The notes under the pieces: model-generated
The model's input: only the letters and a program-made list of their open reading frames with translations
The model's database searches: none
Told to the model about the DNA's origin: nothing
In this document: piece by piece, positions 24,601 to 34,177 of the stretch
Layout: every line of letters starts with the position of its first letter
Position numbering within the stretch: the stretch's first letter is position 1
DNA from: Candidatus Zemynaea palustris
Lineage (GTDB): Bacteria > Vulcanimicrobiota > Vulcanimicrobiia > Vulcanimicrobiales > Vulcanimicrobiaceae
NCBI GenBank assembly: GCA_003134695.1
Contig: PLCB01000023.1
Location: 27,009-82,435 of the forward strand
DNA: 55,427 nucleotides
Direction of reading: 5' to 3'
Made by a program: the position numbers and the translations under genes

Positions 24601-26068
24601 GCAACCACTGCGCGACGTCGGATGGCCGGCGGCGATCCCTCCGATCGATCGCGCCAGCATCGTCCCGATCTACCAGCAGATCTATGAAGAATTGCGTGAA
24701 GCGATCCTGACCGGGACCTTGCCGGAGTCGACGCGGCTGCTTCCGGAACGCGTCTTGGCCGAACGGCTGGGCGTCAATCGCAGCACGATCGTCCACGCCT
24801 ACCGCGATCTCGTCGCGGACGGGCTGATCGAACAGCGCGTCGGTTCGGGCTCTCGGGTCGCGCGGCAGAGCGGACATCCGCCGCGGAAAGCCGGCGTTCC
24901 ATGGTGGGTGACGCTGCCGCCCTGGCGCGTCGGCGCGTTTCCGCAAGTCCTGGGGGAGCTGGCGGCGACGCATCACGGCACTCGCATCTCATTTGTGCAA
25001 GGCGTCCCGCCCTTCGAGCCCTCGCCGCTCGACGAACTCTCGAAGTCGTTCGAACGGGTCGCAGGCGATCCCGATTACGTCCTCTCCTACGGCGACTCGG
25101 AAGGCCACGCGCCGCTGCGCGAGGCGATCGCGGCGCGCATGCGCGCACGTGGCTGCAGCACCGAGCCGCGTGAGATCATGGTGCTTACCGGCTCGACGCA
25201 AGGGATCAACCTCGTCGCGCAGTCGCTGGCCGAGCCGGGCGACGAAATCATCGTCGAACAGCCGACCTACCCGGGAGCGCTCCTCATCTTTCAGATCGCC
25301 GGCTTGCGCGCGATCCCGGTGGCCGTCGACGACGAGGGGATGCGGGTCGATCACGTCGAGGCGATCCTGCGGACGCGGCGACCCCGCTTCATCTACACGA
25401 TGCCGTCGCTGCACAACCCGACCGGTGTGACGATGAACGCCGATCGGCGCGAGCGTCTCGTGACGCTGGCGCAGCGTGCGCACGTGCCGATTGTCGAAGA
25501 CGATCCCTACGGCGTCCTGGCCACGCCTGCGGCGCCGCCGCTGGTCGCACAGTCGTCCGATTACGTCGTTTACCTGAGCACTTTTTCGAAGACCATCGCT
25601 CCGTCGCTGCGCCTCGGCTGGCTTTGTGCTCCGCGCACGATCTACGAACGGCTCCTGTTACGCAAGCAGTCGATCGACATGGCGACGAGCCTCTACGTAC
25701 AAGCCGGCGTCTGCGATTATCTTTCGCGCGCGTACGACGCGCATGTCGTGCGGTTGCGCGACGAGTTGACCGCGCGCCGGAAGATCGCTCGCGACGCGAT
25801 CGCCAAACATTGGCCGAAAACGATTCGGTTGTCGAACGGACGCGGTGGCTTCTACTTGTGGGCGACGGCGCCGCGCGAGATGCGCGCCCGCGCACTGCTC
25901 GATGCGGCCGAGCGAAACGGCGCGTCATTCCTATTCGGCGAGGCGTTCTTCGCAGGGTCGGGCGGCGACCACAACTTTCGGCTCGCGATCACGCCGGTGA
26001 CGCACGAGCAGCTGATCGAAGGGATTCGTCGCATCGGCGACGCGCTCGCAATGACGGCGGCGCGTTGA
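24599..26068 (+). CDS. MocR-type regulator (GntR wHTH fused to aminotransferase fold)
   Basis: 489 residues. N-terminal GntR winged helix (~15-95: PIYQQIYEELREAILTGTL, LPERVLAERLGVNRSTIVHAYRDLVADGLIEQRVGSGS). The rest is a fold-type I aminotransferase: PLP pocket GSTQGINLVAQ, HNPTG, VEDDPYG, Schiff-base Lys in STFSKTIAPSLRLGW. Acts as a PLP-sensing transcription factor; the target is unknown, though pdxST is ~20 kb away. No clear ribosome binding site precedes the ATG, so a leaderless mRNA or a later start is possible. The TTG of mutY overlaps its stop. Confidence 0.92.
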   Translation: MQPLRDVGWPAAIPPIDRASIVPIYQQIYEELREAILTGTLPESTRLLPERVLAERLGVNRSTIVHAYRDLVADGLIEQRVGSGSRVARQSGHPPRKAGVPWWVTLPPWRVGAFPQVLGELAATHHGTRISFVQGVPPFEPSPLDELSKSFERVAGDPDYVLSYGDSEGHAPLREAIAARMRARGCSTEPREIMVLTGSTQGINLVAQSLAEPGDEIIVEQPTYPGALLIFQIAGLRAIPVAVDDEGMRVDHVEAILRTRRPRFIYTMPSLHNPTGVTMNADRRERLVTLAQRAHVPIVEDDPYGVLATPAAPPLVAQSSDYVVYLSTFSKTIAPSLRLGWLCAPRTIYERLLLRKQSIDMATSLYVQAGVCDYLSRAYDAHVVRLRDELTARRKIARDAIAKHWPKTIRLSNGRGGFYLWATAPREMRARALLDAAERNGASFLFGEAFFAGSGGDHNFRLAITPVTHEQLIEGIRRIGDALAMTAAR

Positions 26069-26970
26069 AGCTCGCCGGCGTTCTGCTGCGCTGGCACGCT
26101 GCGCACGGCCGACGGCACCTGCCGTGGCGCGCCGAACCGACGCCGTACCGGGTCGTCGTCAGCGAGTTCATGCTGCAACAAACGCAGGTCGAGCGCGTCA
26201 TCCCGGCGTTCGAGCGTTTCGTCGCGCGCTTCCGAGGTTTCGCCGAGTTAGCCGGCGCTTCGCGCGCCGACGTCGTTCGCGCTTGGAAAGGTCTGGGATA
26301 TAATTCGCGCGCCGTTCGGCTGCACGAGTTGGCGCGCGCGGTCCGCGACCTGCACGCCGGCCTCTTGCCCAGCGACGAAACGGCGTTGCGCGCGCTGCCC
26401 GGCGTCGGGCCGTACACGGCGCGCGCCATTCGCGCCTTTGCCTTCAACGCCGACACGATCGCCATCGACACGAACGTGCGCCGCATCGTTCATCGGACTC
26501 AGTTCGGGTTTGAGCATCCGCCGCGGGCGAGCGCTCGCGAACTCGACGCGATCGCGACCGCGCTCGTCCCGCCGAAGCGGGCGTTTGAATTCAACTCAGC
26601 GCTGATGGATTTGGGTGCGACCGTTTGTACCGCGCGCGCCGCGAAGTGTCTTATCTGCCCACTGCGGAAGCACTGCGCGGCGGCGCCGCTCGATGTGGCG
26701 ACGCTACGAGTCGTCGCGCGAAAGAAGCGGACGACGCCGCCTTCGAAGAGCGTGCCGTTCGAGCGGACGAACCGTTTCCTGCGCGGTCGCGTCGTCGATC
26801 GCTTGCGCGCCGTCGCGGGAAACCGAAGCATCTCTCTGCTGGATCTTCACGCCGGCTTGAGGCTCGACGCTCCGGGTCATGACTCGGACGCGATCGAGTC
26901 GGCGCTCGCTGCGCTGCTGCGCGAAGGCTTGATCGAGCGCAGCCGCGGCGGGGTTCGGTTGCGGACCTAG
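26065..26970 (+). CDS. mutY: A/G-specific adenine glycosylase
   Basis: 301 residues from a TTG overlapping the previous stop (TTGA). Removes adenine opposite 8-oxoG. Motifs: LPWR, SEFMLQQTQVERVIPAF with the catalytic Glu region, helix-hairpin-helix LPGVGPYTARAI, catalytic Asp in AIDTNVRRIVHR, and [4Fe-4S] ligands CTARAAKCLICPLRKHC (C-x6-C-x2-C-x5-C). The C-terminal domain is short (~80 residues) and lacks an obvious NUDIX-like 8-oxoG reader, like many actinobacterial-type MutY. Confidence 0.93.
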   Translation: MKLAGVLLRWHAAHGRRHLPWRAEPTPYRVVVSEFMLQQTQVERVIPAFERFVARFRGFAELAGASRADVVRAWKGLGYNSRAVRLHELARAVRDLHAGLLPSDETALRALPGVGPYTARAIRAFAFNADTIAIDTNVRRIVHRTQFGFEHPPRASARELDAIATALVPPKRAFEFNSALMDLGATVCTARAAKCLICPLRKHCAAAPLDVATLRVVARKKRTTPPSKSVPFERTNRFLRGRVVDRLRAVAGNRSISLLDLHAGLRLDAPGHDSDAIESALAALLREGLIERSRGGVRLRT

Positions 26971-27141
26971 CTTGGGAGCGGGCCGACCCCAGGCTGCTGA
27001 GACCGCTGCCGGCGCCGAGCCCTCGCTCCACACCGGGCGGTGCATTTTCGCCCCGGCGCAGGGGGAGGCAAGCGCCGATTCGTAAGTTCTTCTCTCAGGC
27101 CGGCAAGAAGCGCGGCTATTCGTGCAGGAGGGGACGTTTCA

Positions 27142-27720
27142 ATGACCCTGATCGAGCGCGCTCAGAGTATCATCACCAAGCCGCAGGAGACGTGGCCGAA
27201 GCTGGCCGCGGAACCGCAGACGGTCGGCAGTCTCTACTCCGGTTACATCATCCCGTTGGCCTTGATCGCTCCGGTTTTCGGATTCGTCGGCCTCAGTCTG
27301 ATTTCGCACCGGTCGATGATGTTTGGGCTTTTGAACGGCGTCTTGCAGTACATTCTCGCGCTGGTCGCCGTCTTCGTGACGGCGTTCATCGCCGAGTCCC
27401 TTGCGCCGTCGTTCAACGGGACGAAGGATCGCGTGCAGGCGCTGAAGCTGATCGCCTACGCGCAGACTCCAGGTTGGATCGGCGGCGTCTTCCTCGTCAT
27501 CCCGGTACTCGGTGCGCTTCTCGTGCTGGTCGCAGCTCTCTACGGGCTGTATCTCCTCTACCTTGGAGTCACCCCGGTCATGAACGTGCCGGCCGATAAG
27601 GCGGCGGTCTATACGATTGTCTTGGTCGTCATTACCATCGTCATCTACTTCTGTATCACCGCGATCGTCGGAGCGGTTTTGGCCGCCGCGCTGCTTAGCG
27701 CCGGGGCGATGCTCTACTGA
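27142..27720 (+). CDS. Yip1-family membrane protein
   Basis: 192 residues from the ATG at 27142, preceded by AGGAGGGG (27126-27133). The N-terminal ~30 residues (SIITKPQETWPKLAAEP) match the amphipathic start of bacterial Yip1 proteins; five hydrophobic helices follow (about 33-53, 66-88, 112-137, 145-165, 170-190). The function is not known in bacteria. The 170-bp gap before it (26971-27141) holds no gene I can support. Confidence 0.85.
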   Translation: MTLIERAQSIITKPQETWPKLAAEPQTVGSLYSGYIIPLALIAPVFGFVGLSLISHRSMMFGLLNGVLQYILALVAVFVTAFIAESLAPSFNGTKDRVQALKLIAYAQTPGWIGGVFLVIPVLGALLVLVAALYGLYLLYLGVTPVMNVPADKAAVYTIVLVVITIVIYFCITAIVGAVLAAALLSAGAMLY

Positions 27721-27752
27721 GCGCGTCGGCGCGCTTCTAACCCGTTCGAATC

Positions 27753-27783
27753 CCAGTTGGCTCGGTCTAGCCGAACCAACTGG
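27753..27783. terminator. Bidirectional hairpin between convergent genes
   Basis: CCAGTTGGCTCGG and CCGAACCAACTGG pair over 13 bp with one mismatch around a 5-nt loop (TCTAG). It lies 33 bp after the Yip1 stop and covers the last codons of the convergent molybdoenzyme gene. No long T run on either side, so efficiency is uncertain. Confidence 0.6.
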
Positions 27784-28363
27784 GGAGATCGCTGTAGCGC
27801 TCTTCCTTCCAGGGGTCGGCGTCGTTGTGATAGCCGCGCACTTCCCAGAAGCCCTTCTGATCGTGGTCGAGGAACTCGATCCCCTTGATCCACTTCGCGG
27901 ACTTCCAAAAGTAAAGTTTCGGGACGAGCATCCGAATCGGGCCGCCGTGAATCGGCTCGAGCGGCTGACCGTCGAATTCATACGCCACCAGGCAGTCGTC
28001 GCCGAGCATCGCTTCGAGCGGCAGGTTCGTCGTGTAGTCGTTGTCGGCGTGCTGAATGACGTGCGTAACGCCGGGTTTGGGTTTCGCGCGCTCCGCCAAG
28101 CGCTTGAACGGGACGCCGCGCCAGAGCGTGTCCTTCTTCGACCAGCGCGTGACGCAGTGGATGTCGCCGCGCCACTCGACGGTCGGCTCCGCCCGCAACT
28201 CGTCCCAACTCAGTTCGAACGGGTGCTCGCACAGACCGAAAAAGCGCAGCCGCCACGTCAGCGGGTCGAAGTGCGGGACGTCGCCGACGTGCAGAACCGG
28301 GAACCCGGTGGTCACGCTCTGACCGGGCGGGATCGTCGGGACTTTGGTCTTGAAGAGAGGCAT
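27767..28363 (-). CDS. Molybdopterin-dependent sulfite oxidase-like protein (YuiH type)
   Basis: 198 residues, the length of B. subtilis YuiH. Single Mo-cofactor domain of the sulfite oxidase family: GFPVLHVGDVP, LSWDELRAEP, the molybdenum-ligand Cys in DIHCVTRWSKKD, NDYTTNLPLEAML, HGGPIRMLVPKLYFWKSAKWI, and EVRGYHNDADPW. No Tat signal, so cytoplasmic. The physiological substrate of this clade is unknown. The ATG (28363) is separated from the divergent nth GTG (28365) by a single base. A longer open frame upstream is a shadow of nth. Confidence 0.92.
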   Translation of the reverse strand: MPLFKTKVPTIPPGQSVTTGFPVLHVGDVPHFDPLTWRLRFFGLCEHPFELSWDELRAEPTVEWRGDIHCVTRWSKKDTLWRGVPFKRLAERAKPKPGVTHVIQHADNDYTTNLPLEAMLGDDCLVAYEFDGQPLEPIHGGPIRMLVPKLYFWKSAKWIKGIEFLDHDQKGFWEVRGYHNDADPWKEERYSDLPSWFG

Positions 28364-28364
28364 C

Positions 28365-29147
28365 GTGGCTAAGACGCCTCCCGCCCGCCGCTCGGTTGCG
28401 CCGTCATCCCGCCGTTCGGTTGTGTCCGGGCCAAAGATTCCGTTCCCCGCGCGGAAGGTCACGCGCGACCGCGCAATTCGCGAGCTCGCGATCCTCGAAG
28501 AGACGTATCCGCACGCAGTCACCGCGCTCGAGTACCGTTCGCCGTTCGAATTGCTGATCGCCGTCATCTTGAGCGCGCAGTGTACCGACGCGCGGGTCAA
28601 CCTGACCACGCCGCATCTGTTCGCCAAGTACCCAACTCCCGAAAAACTCGCGGCCGCGAACGCCCCCGACGTCGAGGGAATCATCAAGTCTTGCGGCTTC
28701 TTTCGGATGAAAACCAAGAACATCATCAATGCCGCGCGCGGGATCGTCGAACTCCACGGCGGCCACGTCCCCGACGAGCGCGAGGCGCTCGAGTCGCTAC
28801 CCGGCGTCGGCCGCAAGACCGCGAGCGTCGTCCTCGCCGCCGCCTTCGCCGAGCCTGAATTTGCGGTCGACACGCACGTTTTTCGCGTCGCGCACCGCCT
28901 CGGTTTGACCCTCGGGAAGACGCCGCGGCAGGTGGAAGACGACGTCGTCAAGCTGCTGGCGCGAGAGAAGATCGCCGACGCCCACCACTGGCTGATACTC
29001 CACGGCCGAGCGATCTGCAAAGCGCCCGTACCACTCTGCGGCCAATGTCCGGTGAACGAACTCTGTCCGAGCTTTCCGATCGTGAAACGCTATGCGGCCG
29101 GCGCGAAAAGCGCCCGCTCGCGGCGCTTCGCCGTTCGGCAGTCCTAA
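28365..29147 (+). CDS. nth: Endonuclease III
   Basis: 260 residues from the GTG at 28365 with GAGAGG 4 nt before it. DNA glycosylase/AP lyase for oxidised pyrimidines. Motifs: LLIAVILSAQCTD, helix-hairpin-helix LPGVGRKTASVVL with the catalytic Lys, AVDTHVFRVAHRLGL with the catalytic Asp, and [4Fe-4S] CKAPVPLCGQCPVNELC (C-x6-C-x2-C-x5-C). The ~35 N-terminal residues are Arg/Ser-rich and not conserved, so a start at the later GTG near 28419 is possible. With mutY it forms a repair pair within 3 kb. Confidence 0.93.
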   Translation: MAKTPPARRSVAPSSRRSVVSGPKIPFPARKVTRDRAIRELAILEETYPHAVTALEYRSPFELLIAVILSAQCTDARVNLTTPHLFAKYPTPEKLAAANAPDVEGIIKSCGFFRMKTKNIINAARGIVELHGGHVPDEREALESLPGVGRKTASVVLAAAFAEPEFAVDTHVFRVAHRLGLTLGKTPRQVEDDVVKLLAREKIADAHHWLILHGRAICKAPVPLCGQCPVNELCPSFPIVKRYAAGAKSARSRRFAVRQS

Positions 29148-29198
29148 ATCTGAAGTGAGGAAGGCCTCGCAGACCGGCGGGTCCGAAGCGTCGCTGAA

Positions 29199-30011
29199 AT
29201 GACCAGCGAACGCAATTCGATGGCGATCGACGTCGACAGCCGGACCGTTGAAGTCGGCTCGGAAGGCCGCTTCGCCCCGCGCGTCCCCGATACGCCGGAG
29301 CGACGGCGGCTCGAACGACAGCGGCGGATCCGCGAGGTCGTGTTCGGTGCGCAAGACGGCGTCCTGACGACGCTTGGGATCGTGACCGGGATCGGTTCTG
29401 CGACGACCGATAAGGCGACGATCTTGCTCACCGGCTTCCTCGCGCTGTTGGTCGGCGCGATCTCGATGGGCGTCGGGGAGTATCTCGGCAACAAAACGGA
29501 GCGCGAGGTCGTCCAGAACACGATCGATTTCGAGCAGCAAGAGATGCTCGATCAGCCCGAAGCCGAGTTCGCCGAACAACTTGCCTACTATAGACTGAAA
29601 GGCTTCACGGACGCGGAGGCGCAGACGATCGTCGAACGGCTCGCCAAGAACCCCGATATCTGGCTGCACGAGATGGTGCGCGACGAGTTCGGCATCGATG
29701 TCCGGGAGGGTCAGGTCGCCGGCCCGGCGTCGGCGTTTGGAATCGCCGGTTCGTTTGCGCTCGCTGCCGCGGTTCCGATCCTGCCGCACGTCTTCCTGAG
29801 CGCGAGCGTCGCGGTTTGGTTGTCACTGGTCTTGGCGACGGGACTCCTGTTTTCGATCGGCCTGATGGCCGGCCGCTTGGGCGGTCGCAACCCACTCGTC
29901 AAAGGTTGCGAGATCGTTCTCTTCGGCGCGGTCGTCTTCGTGCTGTCGTATCTCGCGGGTCACTACGTCCCGGCGTTTTTCGGACACCCGTCCATCAGCG
30001 TCGGCGGCTAG
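29199..30011 (+). CDS. VIT1/CCC1-family transporter
   Basis: 270 residues. Metal (Fe/Mn) transporter family. Motifs: REVVFGAQDGVLTTLGIVTGIG in helix 1, GAISMGVGEYLGNKTERE in helix 2, an acidic cytoplasmic metal-binding loop (DFEQQEMLDQPEAEFAEQLAYYRLKG), then three hydrophobic helices. The ~45 N-terminal residues are polar; a second ATG lies at codon 8. Likely detoxifies or stores iron or manganese. Its stop abuts the convergent acyl-CoA dehydrogenase stop. Confidence 0.88.
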   Translation: MTSERNSMAIDVDSRTVEVGSEGRFAPRVPDTPERRRLERQRRIREVVFGAQDGVLTTLGIVTGIGSATTDKATILLTGFLALLVGAISMGVGEYLGNKTEREVVQNTIDFEQQEMLDQPEAEFAEQLAYYRLKGFTDAEAQTIVERLAKNPDIWLHEMVRDEFGIDVREGQVAGPASAFGIAGSFALAAAVPILPHVFLSASVAVWLSLVLATGLLFSIGLMAGRLGGRNPLVKGCEIVLFGAVVFVLSYLAGHYVPAFFGHPSISVGG

Positions 30012-30012
30012 G

Positions 30013-31182
30013 CTAGCCGGCCGGCGGCTTCCACTTGCCGACGAGCGTGCGCGCGATCACGAGGCGCTGAATCTGCTGCGTCCCTTCGTAGATCTGCGTG
30101 ATCTTCGCGTCACGCATCATCCGTTCGACCGGATACTCCGTCGAGTATCCGAAGCCGCCGAGTACTTGGACGGCGTCGGTCGTAACCCGCATCGCGGTGT
30201 CGCCGGCCTTCAATTTACACAGCGCGGCCCATAGCGTGAGATCCGGCGCCGATTCGTCGCACTTCCGCGCCGCCTCGTAGAGCAGCAGCCGCGACGACTC
30301 GACTTCGACTTTCATGTCGGCGAGCATGAACTGAATGCCCTGTTGTTGCCCGATCGGTTTTCCGAACGCGATCCGTTCCTGCGCGTACTTGGCGGCAAAA
30401 TCGAGCGCGCCCTGAGCGATGCCGAGCGCCTGCGCCGCGATGCCGGGGCGCGACTTGTCGAGCACTTTCATCGCCGTCTTGAAGCCGGTGCCTTCCTCGC
30501 CGAGCAAATTCTCGGCGGGAACTTCGCAGTTTTCGAAGACCAATTCGACCGTCGGCGAACCACGAATCCCCATTTTCTTTTCGAGCTTACCGACTTTGAA
30601 GCCCGGGAAGGTCTTCTCGAGGATGAAGGCGCTGATGCCGCTCGGCCCCTTGGTGGGATCGGTGACGGCGAAGACGCAGATGATGTCGGCGACGCCGCCT
30701 TGCGTGATCCAAATCTTCGTGCCGTTGAGGAGGTACTTGTCGCCTTTTCGCTCGGCGCGGGTGCGCATCGAGCCGGCGGCGTCGGAGCCGCTGCCCGCTT
30801 CGGTCAGCGCGTAGGCCGCCGTCCATTCACCCGAAGCGAGCTTCGGAATGTATTTTTGCTTCTGCTCGTGATTGCCGGCGATGATGATCGGTAGTGCGCC
30901 CAACTCTTGGACCGCGATGATGAGCGAACTCGAGGCGCACGCCTTCGCGACTTCTTCGACGACTTTCACGTAGGTCAGGAACGAAGCGCCGAGGCCGCCG
31001 TATTCCGCCGGAAACGGGATGCCGAGCAGGTCGTTCTCCGCAAACAACTTCTGGATGTCCCACGGAAACTCGCCGCTTTCGTCGATCGCGGCGGCGCGCG
31101 GCGCGACTCGTTCTGCGACGAGCTGGCGCACGACCTGGAGGATCAGCGCCTCCTCGCCGTCGCTCAAATGGGTCAGCACCAT
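30013..31182 (-). CDS. Acyl-CoA dehydrogenase
   Basis: 389 residues, ATG preceded by GAGGAG. FAD-dependent alpha,beta-dehydrogenation of acyl-CoA. Motifs: IPFPAEYGGLGASFLTYV, YALTEAGSGSDAAG, KIWITQGGVADI, KMGIRGSPTVELVFENCEVP, AQALGIAQGALDFAAKYAQER and the catalytic base Glu366 in IYEGTQQIQR. Short- or branched-chain clade by length and motif. Divergent from the CoA-transferase pair, so probably part of the same fatty or amino-acid degradation unit. Confidence 0.95.
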   Translation of the reverse strand: MVLTHLSDGEEALILQVVRQLVAERVAPRAAAIDESGEFPWDIQKLFAENDLLGIPFPAEYGGLGASFLTYVKVVEEVAKACASSSLIIAVQELGALPIIIAGNHEQKQKYIPKLASGEWTAAYALTEAGSGSDAAGSMRTRAERKGDKYLLNGTKIWITQGGVADIICVFAVTDPTKGPSGISAFILEKTFPGFKVGKLEKKMGIRGSPTVELVFENCEVPAENLLGEEGTGFKTAMKVLDKSRPGIAAQALGIAQGALDFAAKYAQERIAFGKPIGQQQGIQFMLADMKVEVESSRLLLYEAARKCDESAPDLTLWAALCKLKAGDTAMRVTTDAVQVLGGFGYSTEYPVERMMRDAKITQIYEGTQQIQRLVIARTLVGKWKPPAG

Positions 31183-31248
31183 TCATCGCTCCTCGCGCAT
31201 CGGAAACTCCAACAGGGTTTTACGCCCAGCGGGCGGAGAACAACCTGC

Positions 31249-32001
31249 ATGGACAAAGTGGTCCGCACGGCGGCCGAGGCGGTCGCCGACATCCCGAGCG
31301 GCGCCTCGCTAGCGGTCGGAGGCTTCGGCATCAACGGCATCCCCCACAGCCTGATCGAGGCGATTCACAACCAGGGCGCGACCGACCTCGAAGTCGTCTC
31401 GAACAACTTGGGCATCGACGGGTGGGGCCTCGGCGTACTCCTCGACGCCAAGCGAATCGCGCGGACGACGAATTCGTACGTCGGGGAAAACAAGGAATTC
31501 GAGCGCCAGTATCTCTCGGGCGAACTCATCCTAGAACTCGTTCCGCAGGGAACCCTCGCCGAGCGCCTGCGCGCCGGCGGTTGCGGCATCGCCGCGTTCT
31601 ATACGCCGACGGGGGTCGGCACGCAGGTCGCCGAGGGCGGCCTCCCGTGGCGTTACCGGCCTGACGGTTCGATCGCGCTCGCCTCGCCGAAGAAAGAGAC
31701 GCGCGTCTTCAACGGCCGTCCGCACGTGCTCGAAGAAGGGATCACGTGCGATTTCGCGCTGGTGCGCGCGAGCGTCGGAGATCGTCAAGGGAATCTCATC
31801 TTTCACAAGTCGACACGCAACTTCAATCCGCTCTGTGCGATGGCCGGCAAGATCACGATCGCGGAAGTCGAGGAACTCGTCGAACCCGGGCAGATCGACC
31901 CCGAACAGGTTCACACGCCGGGGATCTTCGTCCATCGCGTCGTCGTGGTCGGCAAGAGCGACAAACGCATCGAGCGCATAACGACGCGGAAGCGAAAGTA
32001 A
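31249..32001 (+). CDS. scoA: 3-oxoacid CoA-transferase, subunit A
   Basis: 250 residues from the ATG at 31249 with GGAG 10 nt upstream. Family I CoA-transferase alpha subunit: [104 protein letters not shown]. Transfers CoA from succinyl-CoA to acetoacetate or a similar 3-oxoacid. Subunit B begins in the stop codon. Confidence 0.94.
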   Translation: MDKVVRTAAEAVADIPSGASLAVGGFGINGIPHSLIEAIHNQGATDLEVVSNNLGIDGWGLGVLLDAKRIARTTNSYVGENKEFERQYLSGELILELVPQGTLAERLRAGGCGIAAFYTPTGVGTQVAEGGLPWRYRPDGSIALASPKKETRVFNGRPHVLEEGITCDFALVRASVGDRQGNLIFHKSTRNFNPLCAMAGKITIAEVEELVEPGQIDPEQVHTPGIFVHRVVVVGKSDKRIERITTRKRK

Positions 32002-32627
32002 TGGCACTCACGAGAGAGCAGCTCGCGGCGCGCGTCGCGCGGGAGTTGAAGGACGGACAGTACGTCAACCTCGGTATCGGTTTGCCGACGCTCGTCCCCA
32101 ACTACGTCACGCCCGGCGTCACCGTCGTCTTGCAAAGCGAGAACGGCATTTTGGGGATGGGGCCGTATCCGCTCGAGGGCGAGGAAGACCCCGATCTGAT
32201 CAACGCCGGAAAAGAAACCGTCACCGTCCTACCCGGGGCGTCGTTTTTCGATTCCGCGACCTCGTTCGGGATGATTCGCGGCGGTCATATCGACCTCGCC
32301 ATCTTGGGTGCGATGCAGGTCTCGGAGAAAGGCGACCTCGCGAATTGGATGATCCCCGGTAAGATGGTCAAGGGGCCGGGTGGAGCGATGGATCTGGTCA
32401 ACGGCGCGAAGCGCGTCATCATCATGATGGAGCACGTCGCCAAAGACGGCTCGCACAAGGTCGTCAAAGAATGCACGCTTCCGCTGACCGGCGTCGGCGT
32501 CGTCAACCGCATCGTCACCGACATGGCTGTTCTCGACGTCACCCCGAACGGTTTGAAGCTCGTGGAATGCGCGCCAGGCGTCAGCGAAGACGAAGTGCGA
32601 AAGGCCACCGGCGCCCGGCTGACCTAA
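32001..32627 (+). CDS. scoB: 3-oxoacid CoA-transferase, subunit B
   Basis: 208 residues; ATG shares one base with the scoA stop (TAATG). Catalytic Glu in [12 protein letters not shown], with [59 protein letters not shown] and [12 protein letters not shown]. Completes the SCOT-type enzyme; together with HMG-CoA lyase and the acyl-CoA dehydrogenase it allows acetoacetate use. The stop interlocks with the convergent ABC permease stop. Confidence 0.94.
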   Translation: MALTREQLAARVARELKDGQYVNLGIGLPTLVPNYVTPGVTVVLQSENGILGMGPYPLEGEEDPDLINAGKETVTVLPGASFFDSATSFGMIRGGHIDLAILGAMQVSEKGDLANWMIPGKMVKGPGGAMDLVNGAKRVIIMMEHVAKDGSHKVVKECTLPLTGVGVVNRIVTDMAVLDVTPNGLKLVECAPGVSEDEVRKATGARLT

Positions 32628-34177
32628 GCCGCGCGTTCGAGGGTGGAGAGCGCGGCGCCGTTTTCGCGGATGCGGCGCACGGAGATTTCAAAGAAGCCGA
32701 GACCTTGAAGGACGAGCAGCGCGAGGCCGGCGGCGACGGCACCGATCGCGTTGTGAGTCAGTACCGCAATGACGGCCGACGTCAAGATCGGCGGCGCCAG
32801 GTAGAGCATCGTCGCGAAGACGCGCAGCATCGCCATCGGGCCGCGCACGTCGACGCGGCTCGGAAAGGCCGCGTATGTGACCAAGCCGAGCGCGTGCATC
32901 GGCCACCAGACCGCGAACGCGAGCGGAATCGCGGCGAGCGCGAGGGCCGGACGGCCGCCGAGAACGCCGATGACGAGCGGTAGCGCAGACAGCGCAAGCG
33001 CGCCGGGCCAGCACTTCGATATCGTCCAGACCGCGAGTCGGCTTCGCAAGGAGGCGCGGGAGAGCCACCAGATCGGTTTGGAGAGTTCGGCGAAGAGTCC
33101 GAACGAGATCCTGATCGGGACGAACACGACGAACATCGCGGCGAACGAAAGGAACGTATACGACAACCCGACGTCGGGGGCGTAGACGATCGCAGCGCCG
33201 ATGCCGCCCCACAGAAGAACTCCGAGGGCGAAGGCGCGCAGTCCGAAACGTCCGCGCCGTAATGCGATCCAATCCTTCCACAAGAGCGTCCACGCGCCGG
33301 AGGGGATGCGATGTGCCGCGCTCGATCGGACGGCACCGACGCCGGTCGCGATGCGTCCGCCCCGGATTCTCTCGCGATAGGCTTGCACTTCGGCCGCGGC
33401 CGCGTACAATTCAGGGATCGCGTCGCGCGCGAGCAGCGGTCCGATCGCGACCAGCGTCAACGGAACGAGCGCGAGCAAAGCGAGCCCGTAGGGCGGTCCG
33501 GAGACGAGCGCGTCAACGAAGCGACCGGGATCGACGCGCACCGCCGCCATCACGTGCGGTGCGATGTTCCGCTCGCCGAAGAACGTCGCGAAGCCCGCGA
33601 ACCCGTAGAGGACGCCGGCGGCAAGCGACGCGCCCCCGATCCACGCGATGGCAACTCCACGCGGGCGGCGGCGCGCGAGATACGCGGGCAGTTCGACGGT
33701 CATCAGAGCGGCTGCGGCGATAAAGGTCGCGATCAGGATCCGCCCGACCGTTCCGAGCGTCATGTTGAACGAAACGAAGACGAGCAGATAGACGAACGAG
33801 AAGAGCCAGCGCGGCGCCGTCGACGCGAGCTTGCGAATCTGCAGCCACAAAAGCAGCGTGCGCGCTTGGATTCCGGCGTTGTTGAAGAGCACCGCTTCGG
33901 CGGTCGAGCGGAAACCTTGAAGGCGCGGCCCGCTCGCTTGCAGCAGCACCCCACCCAGCGCCGCGAGGAAGATTCCCGCGGCCGCCGTCGCGATCGACGG
34001 CCCGAGATGCGTGATCGAAAAGCTCTGCGCGTGTCCCCGATAGAGCGTGCGGCTGTAGCCGAACCAGGCGAGCAAGAAAAGATAGGGGATCCACAACGCA
34101 AGCCGTCCCGGCGAGCGCACGATCGTCATCGTTTGGTTGCGCAGAAAACGGAGATCGAGGTAGAGTAGCGCGCTCAC
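32624..34177 (-). CDS. ABC-2-type exporter membrane protein
   Basis: 517 residues from a GTG overlapping the ATPase stop (GTGA). Ten to twelve hydrophobic helices, with a cytoplasmic basic loop around residues 280-330 ([17 protein letters not shown]...[14 protein letters not shown]), the arrangement of large ABC-2 permeases that pair with a separate ATPase. The substrate is unknown. The frame upstream of 34177 is a shadow. Confidence 0.85.
   Translation of the reverse strand: MSALLYLDLRFLRNQTMTIVRSPGRLALWIPYLFLLAWFGYSRTLYRGHAQSFSITHLGPSIATAAAGIFLAALGGVLLQASGPRLQGFRSTAEAVLFNNAGIQARTLLLWLQIRKLASTAPRWLFSFVYLLVFVSFNMTLGTVGRILIATFIAAAALMTVELPAYLARRRPRGVAIAWIGGASLAAGVLYGFAGFATFFGERNIAPHVMAAVRVDPGRFVDALVSGPPYGLALLALVPLTLVAIGPLLARDAIPELYAAAAEVQAYRERIRGGRIATGVGAVRSSAAHRIPSGAWTLLWKDWIALRRGRFGLRAFALGVLLWGGIGAAIVYAPDVGLSYTFLSFAAMFVVFVPIRISFGLFAELSKPIWWLSRASLRSRLAVWTISKCWPGALALSALPLVIGVLGGRPALALAAIPLAFAVWWPMHALGLVTYAAFPSRVDVRGPMAMLRVFATMLYLAPPILTSAVIAVLTHNAIGAVAAGLALLVLQGLGFFEISVRRIRENGAALSTLERAA

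Noticed and set aside
27737-27752. GTTCGAATCC resembling a tRNA T-loop, possible tRNA or attachment site
   Set aside because: The flanking bases do not form the T stem and no anticodon or acceptor stem is found; no integrase nearby.
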